A stretch of 64,000 nt of DNA. It comes from Mactromeris polynyma (lineage: Eukaryota; Mollusca; Bivalvia; Venerida; Mactridae). Of this stretch, positions 1-13,400 are shown piece by piece; position 1 is the first letter of the stretch; each line of letters opens with the position of its first letter. A model generated the notes under the pieces. The model ran no database searches. It was not told where the DNA came from and was given only the letters and a program-made list of their open reading frames with translations. The stretch spans positions 6,202,807-6,266,806 of the forward strand of contig JASFXZ010000003.1 in assembly GCA_032209605.1 (NCBI GenBank), in the 5' to 3' direction. The position numbers and the translations under genes were made by a program.

Positions 1-1436
1 AAATTCAGCTACACCACCTTCCGTACAACATTTGCTATGATTCTTCCCATCTGTAAGTAGAATAATTCTTTAAGATCAGCAAAAAGACAGCTTAAATTTT
101 TTAATATGCAAGTCACAACTACTGTATAAGTGGTAAAGTTTCCGAGGTGGAAATATTTGCGAATTTCGCGTAAATTTCCACATTCACCAAAGTATATTTT
201 TATCTACGCACCATGTAGCCGATACTTGGAATACCGGAACTTTAAAATACCATAATGGATATTAATCGACTGCTAGATTGTTTTGTATGGAACCAAGGAA
301 AAATTTCGGATCGATGGCTATAATTTTGGTTAGGTTATGAAACCCGAAACCAACATCTTTTTGACTGGTGCCTTATGACTGAGCATATACAGTAAAACTG
401 ATCAAAGCGGAATGTCCTCGTATTTCTTTGCCTAAAGAAGACTACATGTATGTTACTTTCCCAAAACTTGTTATTCCCATTCAAACACACATCTTAAAAG
501 ATTGATTTTAACATAGGGGTAAGTTATTTATGATAATTTTAGTGAAAAACATTTTGTACAAAAAACTTCATGCATCTGCATAGAAATAAAACCCATGCAT
601 AGAAACACGTCTGCATAAAGATAAAACCCATGCGTCGAAACGTGTCTGCATAAAGATAAAATCCATGCGTCAAAACGCATCTCCATGGAGTAAAAGGTTA
701 AACACAACATGATCTATGAACACAGTCAAATCATCACATGACATCAATGCTCACCAATCAGAATTCAAAATATCAAACTATACATTGCTAAAAGCCAGTA
801 TGAGGATTATCAGTAAAGTTGGTGGACAAAATCCACTAAGCGTAAACCGATAGTATTTTTGTATCTATTTATACTTAGGTCTTAATAAATTTTGATGAAA
901 TAAGAGTGAAAATTTCATCTTCAAACATTACATATAACACAGACTGTCCAACAAGCTTTCAGTACTTTTTTTTTAATTAATGTGATATGGATCAGTTCAC
1001 ATAAATGTCATCCTGATATTTGAAATTATAATCTCCAGTATTTCTGAAAACATGTGAATTCTATACAGATATAATTATAATTTAATATAACTCTGCCCAA
1101 TATCTGAACATCTATGGAAATTAAGATAACATACAATGCCCTCTCAATTAAAACAAAACCCACTTTGTAAATACACTTGGATAATTAGTCGATTTAATTT
1201 TTTTTTCAATATTTAAAAAAAATTGAGTTATTTTTTCTTTCGAACAGCCATTGACAAAACAGTTAAGAAAAATGTTTATCATAACAAATACTTGCCTGAT
1301 CCACATAAGAAAAACTCGTTAAGATACAGCAGGCAGTAGGATAAATTTGGATCACTGATGATTGCATTTATGTCTATAGCATACGTGCAAATGTGCTGGG
1401 CACAGGAGTCAGGTACACCTTTACTCACACAACATT
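1..1436 (-). CDS. Gene A DB5 module (second exon cut by the window edge)
   Basis: First half 1296-1436 starts ECCVSKGVPDSCAQHIC with six cysteines. Second half 1-50 starts DGKNHSKCCTEGG and runs off the left edge. The intron between them uses a GC donor (CAG then GCAAGT at 1290-1295), an exact match to the strong GC-AG donor class; the nearby GTATTT would break phase. Gene B has the same GC donor. Confidence 0.8.
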
Positions 1437-4400
1437 CTACAATATAAATGAAAAAGCTCAAGACTAATATGATAATGATGTTTTCCAGTGATAGTCAAAT
1501 CAACATTTTGGCGAATCAGGGGTGTCAATAAGAGGCGGGAGCCAGTAAAATTACCCAATAACTTAAGCATCATCACTCGGCTACTTTTCTTGTATGAGTG
1601 ATCATAAAAAACCCACAGGCTCCCGCCTACTTTTGTTGAGTTTCTTGCTACTTTAAGATTTAGTGACACCCTTGCATTTATATATTATATTAGTGACAGT
1701 TAACAATATGAAATCAGATCTTATAGAAGACATAAGTTAAATGGTTGTTCTTGTTCAAACTAGATCAATTACAATACATCTATAATTAACTAAATCATTT
1801 TTTTTCATTAAATAAGACAAAAAGCGATATGAACAAAAAGTATGCAAAATCATTATGAGACTAAATATGCAAATTATTTATAATTACCTATTATATAAAA
1901 AATGCATTCCATACAAATAAAACTGTTCTATACAAAGATACTACTACATGATGGGAAGCAAGGGAGTTAATACTGTTTGAAATTTTTGAACAACATGTTT
2001 TAAACGATTAGTAATTCATGTCAGCATCATTCCTATAAAAATAAGCCTGGACATCTACTTCTTCAAAGTCAACTGACAAATATTTGTCAGAACTGAGTAA
2101 TATTTACCCAGATGAACCAATGGAGGTAAGAAATAGGAAATAGAAGCAGGATATTGATGGATGAAATTGTGCTTGAAGAAAGACAGGTTAATCGTCTTGA
2201 CAATCAGTTAATTAATATACAGTGCAAACTGCCGGTACCGACACCTGGTGATACGGACAAACTGCTGTATCCAACATTTCTAGTCTGTATAACTTAAACC
2301 TGCAGATAACGGAAACTGCGAGTCCCGACATTCGACACTAATTGGCAGTCCCGCTAGTATACGATACATGTATGTCGCACCTTTATATCCGACACTTTAA
2401 AGTGCCGCAGCTCATTTCCTTACCCGCGAGCATGTAGCGATTTGGGTAAATGTTTACCGGTATAAATCATTATTAAAAGTTAAATAAATTGTCGTCATGG
2501 TCATTGTTTTGAATGCAATTTATACCATACCTATACATTTGAAAAAAATCACTGATTGTTTAAATGCATTTGTACAAGTTTTTTTAAGTATCCATATAAA
2601 AAAGGAAAACTATTGATCTTTGTTGCTTTGTTTCTTTATGATAAATAGGGTAAGAATTGTGTTCAATATCACAATAAATGTTTTTGCATAATACGTTCAA
2701 ACGTTGTTGTTTCCACATGCATTGTGATACTTGATTTTGGTTCCTGTTTAACTTTTTTGCAACATGCTATTCTTGTTCATTTGCATACATGTACATTATA
2801 TAAAATGTCAAACTGTTTCATAATTAATTATGTTACTAACCATTTCACAACTTTACTAAATAAAGTTTCACCTCTTCGAGGTATCACATCGACTAGTATT
2901 TGCTTTGTTATTCAATAAACGTTCATTTCAACTTCCTCTTGCCAAAAATGCTGAAAACCTGTTTATCCGACAGCCTTTTATATCCCAATTTTTTACCCGG
3001 AATCACCTGATGTCGGATACGACAGTTTACACTGTACCAGAAATTAGGAAAGAACGAATATCCTGTACACTAAATACCCAGCATAACATAACATTGTAAT
3101 GACAGTCGGTATGACAATATTGTATTTATACCTCTAACTTTTCCTTCTTTAGGAGCTACTGATGGTGGTAAACCTGTACCAGGGAAAATGTCTGAAAATA
3201 AAGTAACAGTGAAGTTAAATGTAATGATGTTTTATTGCATAAATGAATCTGATACATGGCCATAAAAAAATACTAACAATGCAAAAACATTTGTTTATGG
3301 AACATTTTCTTTTGAATAATATTATGAAGTTTTGAACTTTATAAATATATCACAAAAACATTTTTATTTTGTTAAGACAGACAAAGTTATGTTCCATTAC
3401 AAGCATAATATAATTCAATTTCTGCATTTTTATAATGAACATCGGAATATACAGTTAACAATGTGCAAGCTAGGAAATCATTGTTCTGTTACTTATAACA
3501 ATCAATATTCCGACAGTGAATGACATAAAACATAATGACATCTCAACAAATGTATAGTTTTATAGAAATGCCTTTGTGGATTAACAAGAAGGGATAAAGT
3601 GCGGCGCCTTTTTTAAAAAGTAGGGCAAAAGTAGGGATTTTATTGCCTAAAAGTAGGGATAGTAGGGATGATTCCGGAATATCAAAACTGGAAAAGATTA
3701 ACTATGCAGCACATTCTCCATGATTAGAGCTCTGCACTTCATGCAGGTGTAATACATATTTTGAGTTAACGCCTCTGATTTGAAAGTAGTGTTAGTAGGG
3801 CTCTTTCAAGAAAAGTAGGGAAAAGGTAGGGAGCAAGTAAAAACATTAGAATAAAGTAGGAAAAGTCGGAAAAGTAGGAAATGTAGGGCCCACTTGACAG
3901 CCGGTTAACACTCCAAATCTATTACAAGGACAAAAAGAACTAAATTAATTGGATAAAAATTATCCAAAACAAGGAAATATACGGTCGTCTGGGATGCATG
4001 AGCAAGGTTTAAGTACACAAGCTACACTGACACACCCTCTGGGGATACATGCAGGTATGATAATGTATATCATAATCTCAAAACAAAAAATTACTTTGTA
4101 AACTTCCAGTTATAGAGTTAGATCCATACTTGTTTGTAGCATTACAAGTGTAAGATCCGAAATCATCTGACACAATTTGTATCACCCTCAGAACGCTTGT
4201 AGTCTTCCCATTATCAAAGTTGGTCACCAGGGTGGGGAAAATGTATTTAGATCCGCCTTGGAGGGCGTGGTTATCCTTTGTCCAGGTAACAATGTCAGGG
4301 TGCCCAGTGAATACACATTCTATATCGGTGTCCAGTCTAACTCCTGGTAATACATTGGTTGTGTTCATTCTCACTGGATGTGGTGTGACTATGAATTAAA

Positions 4401-7400
4401 AAAAAACAATTATAAAGTAAAAAATGTTATCAAAAGTCTCTATCATGAAATAATAACGTATTTTAATTATTTACAATTACATAACTACATTTTCTTTCAA
4501 ATGAAAATGTGATTAACACATGATAATGATACGATTCAGTTAAATTTTAGCAAAGATTCTGAGATAAAGTCAGTTTGATCAAAGATCTAATCTTGCTATT
4601 GTGTAAAAACAACTTTCAAAAACAAAACAAATATATTTTCAGTGTAATGCCTATAAACCCTAAGATGTTAATAAGATGTATTAAAATGTATTCCCGAGAC
4701 ATTTTTACAACCCAAATTGAAACTTTATTTGAACTTATTGATACTTACACTGTACATTTAAGAACCAGTCTTTTGTCTGTATTGAGTATGTATTAAGATG
4801 TATTCCCCAGACATAATTACAACCTCAATTGAAACTTTATGTAAAATTTTGATACTTACACCGTACATTTAAGAACCAGTCTTTTGTCTGTGTTGAGTTG
4901 TCCGCAAATGTTACAATACATGAGTATAGACCATGATCCTGCTTTGAGACTTTTAAGATCTTGTACAGGTTGTCTTCACCAATCGTTTTTTTGTTCCTTA
5001 CCCATTTAACACTGGCAAGCTCTGCACCAACAGCCCAGCATTCAAGTTGTACGTCATCGAAAGGATTGGCCACACCTGGTCGATACTGTGATATCGAAAC
5101 AGAGCCTAAACCTGTAAAAGTAAAACGGCCATTACAATAATTCCATTCAATTCTTGTCATTAAATTGTAACAATACTTTAATTTGTTGTGATTGTACAGT
5201 AAAACCTCAATAATACGACCACCTTTGGGACCCTTGAAAACTGGTCTTCTTATTGATGTGGTCTTAATATTGAGATCGAATAAAGAGCAAAACATTGAAA
5301 ATGGATTTGAAAATTGTGGTATTAATTTTGAGGGGGTCTTCTTATTGAGGTGGTCTTTAGTTGAGGTTTTACTGTATTATAAAATACCTCATTTACACAA
5401 TAATTCAGCTCTATGCTGCAATCTGCTTACATGTTCCTGTGATTCTATCAGTAAATTATTGTGCTGATCACAAAAACACCACATGATTCAAAGAAGAAGG
5501 ACAGATGATTTTTAATGTATTATCTTCAGAAATATCATTATAAAGAACACATAACTGGCTTGGATGACTCACCAACAAATTTCAAACTAAGTAATGTGAA
5601 TTATGTCAGCTGGGCAAACCCATCAGGTATTTTTTTATAGAAAACCATACTCTTGCCAAAAAAGACGAGGACTATGCTACAACTTGTACTGGGCAAGCAT
5701 CGTATAAAAAACAGCGTATCAATCCAAATTCAGTCAATCTCGACCAATCAGTCCAGTGAAAATGTATGTAAATTATAGAACCAATCATATACATGTATAT
5801 AGACACTGTTAAATCAAGAGGAAGAAACTGATTTAGTTACAAAGGGAATACACTTTTTTTCAAGACTCTTCCTATATAAAATTACACCAATGTCACAATT
5901 TGGACGGACAAACCAGAGAGCCTTTAACAGAAACATCCAACTATTTAACAAGAACAGCTCATATGAACATTTATTAATGAGTTATATATTATAATATATT
6001 ATGATATTTCGTCTGATCAACTATCTATGAAAAAATATAAATGAGATAAAAAGTTTCAAGCATGAAATTTAAAACATGCTGGATTTGTTTCATTCAACAT
6101 AATGGTAACAATAAAATAAACTCTGTGTACATACCATCTGATGGTGTCAACAAGATAACATACGGTGAGGGTAAACTTGTTCCATATTTGTTGCTAGCGG
6201 TAACTGATACACGGTACTGTGTCTCTGGGTCAAGGTCAGGGAATGTATAGCCTGTTTCATTAGTGTCCTGTAATAAATAAAGGACATTATAATATACAGA
6301 AAAGCAAACCAAATCGCTGAAAGAACCATATATGGAAAGGAGGGTACAGAGTTAAAGTCATGGACTTGCGCTCACATCTCGTATTCGAGTGTATATATTG
6401 AATATATTGGAAATTCTCACCTGTCAAGAATTGTCTTCTGTCTAAAGTCCTGCGTACCCCCCCCCCCCCCTGGGGCAAAACATTGATAAGTGCATAATTT
6501 CAGCCCAGTATATACATCAGACTGGTTTGTTTTGCACACAAATGGTTATGAGACATTAAAGGAAGATCAGGAGAATCTTGTACTTGTATTTCTATATAAT
6601 TTAGAAAAATAGTTCTGTATAGAATGACATGTACTTTGTATTCATCTTAACTAATTCCATCTTATTCAAGGAACTTTCTCAACAGAATTAAACTTTATAA
6701 CACCTTTTTGTATTTCAAGTTCTGGCTTTTATCAGTCCACAACATAGCAACATAAGAACATCCATCATCACAGTTTTCTGCTGGTGCTTTCCATTTCATT
6801 TGTATACTTGTACTTGTGATTGCTGCCGCTTTCAAAGATTGTGGTGCAGATGGAATGACACCTGAAATATACAACATATCATACTGTCAGAAATTGTTTA
6901 TACCTTTTTATACACTGAAAACAATCCAAGTTGAAAGGCATTGTTAAAATAAAACAGGCTTTCAGACAGTTTCTAACAAAAAATGGCTCATTTTAGGGCA
7001 TTCTGAACTAATTTAGGGCTATTCTGAACTAGAACTCTGAAAATCAGGAATTTTAGGACTCCAATCGAAAATATTAGGGATGTTTCAGGAACAACTTGCC
7101 TCTGAAAAGTTGAGACTCACACATATAGGAAGTTATAGTATGTTTACCAGTCTTCAGTTGGCCTTGGCTGTGTCTATAAAAATTAAATCTTTGCACACCA
7201 GTCACAACCAGTACCAAGCTGAAGCTAACGATCCACTGGCAAACTGCATGAAATGCCACTTATTCAAAAGAACTAGAAAATACTGTTAAATACGGTTTAG
7301 ATAAATAAACAAGTAAAGTGATTCTAACTTATCGACATTCGCCTGAAAAAAAACATGAAAATTACGAATTTCAAAGTAAAATTAAGTTTGTTTGGTTTTT

Positions 7401-10400
7401 TTTACACTATTCTAGGAATTTTAGCAAAAACATTTTTTTTTGGAATTTTAGGACTGCTGGAAAGCCTGATAAAACGTCCATTATACTCAACTTACTAAAT
7501 GAATTGAGAAGCCCCGTGTCATTTAATAGTGACCATTCTTTCCTCAATTATTTGCCTTCATGGTACTAACCTTTTCCTTCAACAAAGCATGCAAACATAG
7601 CTCCAACGTAATGTAGACAAAGAGCTGATTGGACATCTCTGGACCCTGGCTGACCCCTACAATATGGTAAACACACTTCAGGAAAGTTATGGTACCTGGT
7701 ACAACACTCAGTATGATCTCTGCCATCTGAAAGTAGAAAGTCTTATTTGTATAATATAATTCATAACATGACATATGGTGTAGACTGGTAATAACATCCA
7801 TGTATTATTTTCAATATTTCACTAGTGAAAAATTATGTTGACATTGTTAAACATTTATTTTGTACGAAGTATGACATTTCATTCATAAAAATTGATGTCT
7901 TGTTAATTTGAATATGATTTGTGATATAATCGTTTGAACTCGTATCTTGTGGCTGAAACTAAAAAAGAAAAATGTTGGAACTACTGTACGGTGCGTCAGC
8001 TTTTGTTTACCAAAAAGCGAATTACACACGTCATACTCTGCTTGCATATTAGTGAGTTAAGGTAATGTTTTTGCGAAAATCAGCCGTTTCTGCTGTTATG
8101 TCATAAATAGAATCTTACATTTGTGTTCATTTTTATTGAATCTATTAAACTCGTCTTCTAAAACCGATAAAGTTGAGACTTTGTCGAGTTTTTATCGTTT
8201 TTATAAAACTCTTAATACATTCAATAAATAATAAACACTCATATAAGATTCCCTATATATACAACTGAAGCCCCTATATATCTATACACAGGACATACAA
8301 CATATTTAACACACAGAAATCCATCAATTACTAACCACAGTACTTAAGCATAGCATACTCTCCTCGTAATCAGACAGGGGCATAAGTATGTGTATGCAAT
8401 AATATAATCAATGTTTAACACAATTCCAGTTTTTTTATGATATTTATTTAATTATTTAAGTCTCATTAATATACATTGTACATATTACTAACTACAACAA
8501 CGATAACATAAAACATGTATATTACCACTCAAATTGAGTTATAAGAGACTATTCAATAAAAATATACACATTATTTAAACATTGTTATAATGATATAACT
8601 CTTCAATACATAATGTTATGTCATACAATATAAACATGTTTATATGTATATATTGCACGTACACATTATCAGGAAGAAATATACGTGAGAAAATTAGAAA
8701 TTTACATGAATCAGATTTCTTAATTTGAACAGAGAAGTGCAATATGCAAATACAGCATCATATGACACTTTCAAGTTATGACACTATCAAATTCACAGTA
8801 TCACCATTGATAGCTGAGAATGTTTATATCTACTTTACACACAGACTACAGGGGCCTTATTCACAAACATTTTAATATTATGATAGAGACATTTATACCA
8901 ACCTGCACCACAAGCAACAATCTTGTCCATATCTACGGCACATTGCACCAGGTCTATATCTTTGCCACTTGTACATCCTTTCTGACAGACAGTAGTGTTA
9001 CTGCTGTTAGCACAACAATCTGAGAGATAACACATTATATGTATATAGTCTGATAATTATAAAACATGGACAAAGGCCATATGCACAGGAGACATTGATT
9101 AAAAATAAAATGCGAAATGTCTTCCTCAAGATGGAAAACTTTGGCTATTTTGGGAAGATGACCTATACCCTTCAAATTGGGAATTTTTGTGCGTTAATCT
9201 CCGAAATTTGGAAAAAGTCTAGAAATTACAGAAAATTCTAAGAAAAAATTAAGGGATGTTATGATTAATTAATCAACAATTGTTATATATATAAATTGCC
9301 TGTGAGTGAAAATCCTCTAACTTTGTCAATTTTTGGCATAATTGAACCAAAACTTTCTTCAGATTTATTGGGAATTTTTACATTCCAATTGGGAAAAATA
9401 TATACTTTTTGTCAACGGGAATATATCTGAATAACGGCTATAAATACAGCTGAAAATAAACCCTGTTTTTATTTCTTAATCTACTATTTAAACTGTTATG
9501 TTATTGACGTTCCTGTTATAATTTCGAAAAAGAAAATAATGTAAGTCTTATCCATGAGGCAAGGATTGACATAAATTAATCAAACAACATAAGTATGCAA
9601 ATTAAAACAACAAGCATACCTTGCTTACTACTCCAAAGCATCAACCAGTTACGTTCATGAGTTCCATTTATAGGTACTGAAATCATAAAACTTGGACATA
9701 TGAACACAGAGAAGCTAAAGATATTAATTTTGCCAATATTTTGGTAAGTGGAATATCAGATGTTACAATTGTTCATGTTTGAATAATTCAATAAAATTCA
9801 ATAAAAAGAGTAATAAATTTCACATAAATTACTACATAAGTTTCAAATCGTATTAACCTTACAAAATTCTTCCACTTAATATCCCTATAAGCTTTTACAC
9901 ATAATGATATTAATCAAAGGAAGGGAGAAATTGTTATAGGGAACGCCACATGCACAAAGACAATGTCATGCCACATAGATATCAGGGAAACATCAGCACA
10001 CAAAACATTAGGAGTTGAGATGATGTAAGGGCAAACACCTATTTAGATTGGGCAATAAGGAATTGTCTGGCTGATTATCAAAAACAATTCAGGAGAGTAG
10101 GAGGGTGGGACAAAAAAAGGGGAGGGAACCCATAACAGGACAATAGGAAAAGCCATGAAATTAAGTTGGCAACATACTAAAAGGGTTGGAAATTAACATT
10201 ACTACTACCTCAGGCCAAAGATCCTATAATGAAAAAGGGGAACTATATATGTCCCTAAAAACATAACGGGAATTAATAACCATAGAGTGATTTACACTCA
10301 TGGAAATGTCAGTAAAAAACTGTGAGTTTGTTTAAGTTCAAAAGGCTAGATAATCTCACACTTAACCGATATGGTCACAAATTTCAAACACATTAACATA

Positions 10401-13400
10401 AGTTGACTGATAAGTTAGCAGGAATTAAACCTCAAAAGCTATAAATCATTGTAAACAATATTGAATACAGAATTTACAAACACAAGAAACGGTAAAACCT
10501 CACGTAAAGACCAAGTCAAAATAAGACAACCTCAAAATTAAGAACACCATTTTCAAGTCCATTGTCACTGTTTTGCTCTTTATTCAACCTCAATATATTA
10601 GAAGACCAATTTTTCATGGTTCAAAGGGTGGTCTTATTATTGAGGTTTTACCATAAATAGCTGTTATTACCTGGCAGAGTGTAAGCACTGACAACTGTAG
10701 ATGGTAAACTCTGTCCATCATTATTGACAGATAACACACGGAAATAGTAGATAGTATCAGGCTTCAGATCCTTCACTGCAGCAAATGTTTGAGTAACATT
10801 CATGCTCTGAAACAAAAATATAAACATTCTCAGTAGATCAATCTGACTTTAGGTCTCGCTTCTCGTAAAACTTTCATTAAACATAACCTCAAACGTGTTT
10901 TTAAGTCTCTGGAAGGTTTAACAATATTTTGAACAAGTTTAATAAAGATAACAAGAAATGATGCAATATTTAGGTTTAATATTTGATATGACTCTTATAT
11001 AATATTAAGTGTCTCAGTTAAGTAAATTAATCTTACATTATGCAACATATGTTTTATAAAACAGTGTGATAATAAAAACACATGGAAAGAAAAGTATATT
11101 TAAAATGCCACATACAAAAGACAACACAAAAGTTCAAAGGTAAGGCATATCCTAGCAATAATTTAAAGCTAAATGACCTGGAAAGTTAAACACAGATAAC
11201 ATAAAATATGGATGCATGCAGACAACCAATGAGTTATGAATATGTAACACTATAAGTCTTCGATGAGAATGAATGGAAACTTAATACTTACATTCACCCA
11301 ATATTTCATATCTAATGAAGATTGTACAATATATTTGGTCACATTAGGACCATTGGGACTCAGCCAGTCTATTGTTATGGAATAAACATCGAGAGCTTTC
11401 ACAGTGACTTCCAGCGGCACTCGAGGTTTCACCTCTGAAACACAGAACAGTTCATGCTACATAAAATCTCCAAAACAGCAAATACAGGTTATTTAATCAG
11501 TGTACAGCAAGACTTCAAAAATAAGACCCAAACTGGTTCCAAAAAGGTCGGTCTTAGTTGTGAAGGATATCCAGTAGTTGAGTTAGTTCAGGTATTGACG
11601 AAAAATGGAAATTGGTCCATGAAAATACTTATTAATGAGATGGTCTAAATCACAGGAGATTGTCATGAGTTCTTTTCCTTTATTACCCACCTAGAGTTCT
11701 CTCCCTTTGCCCCTTCTATTCAAGGGTAGTAAATAATATATACATAGACCGAAGGGGCAAAGGGAGAGAACTCTAGAGCGAAATAAAAGGATAGAAGTTC
11801 AAAGAACTAGTGACATTCTCCTGTGGCCTAAATTTTGAGATGGTCTATAAGTGAGGTTTTAACATTTATTATAATCCGTTTAATTTACAATTTGTGAAAA
11901 CAGCCCATATAAATATTGGAAATAGCTATCATAACATCATGACGAAATCATAAATAAATATTTGAAAAACAAAGTGCCAATAGAATTCTAAATCTTTATA
12001 TGACTGAAATAAAAGGGAATAAGAAAGTGTAACGCGAACACTGTCATGCTTCCGAACTCTCCCCATTTCTTCCGGAGGCTGCTTGATATGATAGGCCACT
12101 CACGCTTTCCCAGCCAGGAGCTGCGATCTCCTGATTTTTAAAGTAAACATCATAAATGTTAGTAAAGAGTATTTAGTTTAGTTCATTCCTGCCAGGTTCG
12201 CTGAAATTATGTGTCAAACTGATAACCAGAAATAGTAAAATCGGAACACCAGTCCCAACACTGTAATACCCACGCTTTTCCGAGTTATACAGATTCCCTC
12301 TGCCATGGTATGAAATGGTTTTAGATTGAATAAATTTCAGACACGAAAAAAACACCCACTTTACGTCTCAATCTCTCCAATTTGCCTTCTGAAAATGTTC
12401 CCATGTACGTACCCTAACCAAGACAGCATGGTGTCAACAATAACCATCTTGTAAGACCTCAGTACTGATATTTTCTAAGCAGCTGACTCAAAAGTGTTTC
12501 AAATAAGTAACAAATACTTATACACAACTGTATAAGAAAATTGAATAAAGCGCAATACAGATAAGTCAATGTTAACAAAAACCATATTTTCATATTTACT
12601 TTTGCCTTCATCAAAGCACTCTGTGAGCTGTTGCCTGTAAGTAATGCAGGCAAGGAATTCAGCGCTTGGAGTGGAGTCATGATTCAAACTACATAGACTG
12701 AGACAACTGTCAGAGATCCCTTCACGCTTACAACAATCTGTGTGATTTCTGCCATCTACAAAATATGAAAAAAAATTGAAAGACACATTTGTGAAAATAT
12801 TGATGGTTATCATAATGGGACATGTATATATCTTAGAAGATTTATGGCTGCGTATGTTCAATTAAAGAAATCTCGCCAATTCACGATCACGGTTCGTTAA
12901 CAGCACGTGATTTTGCGAAAGAGCAGACGGCAAGTCGTGAAAAACAGACAATGTTGAATATTTTTTCTTTTTTTTATCAAATTTTTTCATGCCATGACGA
13001 CATCGCGTTATAATGGATATCGCGTTATAACCGACCGTGTTATAATGGAGTTGCAGTGTACATACTCATCTTAAAGGTGATAGCAAAAACATACAAAAAA
13101 CCATTTTCATTTGATGTACAAAAAGTTAACGACGTATCCGGGAGTTGCCATTGCGCAACTTTAATGCGCATGTTCTTTTCGTTTATTGTAGTTTTTGCGT
13201 GGGTTAAACACGTATAAGTGAGTAGTTTGCTATTTTCTTTTACGATGCAAAGATTGTTACTGAACTTTATAGTCACCAAGCACAATACAAATAATGATAT
13301 CATTATTTTTAATTGAAGGATTTCATTATAGTTTTGAATTTTTCCTTTTACTTTCTTTTTCCATGTACTTTATTGTTAAAAAAGAAAAGTCATTGATATT

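Noticed and set aside
1284..1292. GT (GTATTT) downstream of the DB5 first exon as the donor
   Set aside because: Its use would leave phase 2 before a phase 1 exon; the GC donor keeps phase and is conserved in both copies.
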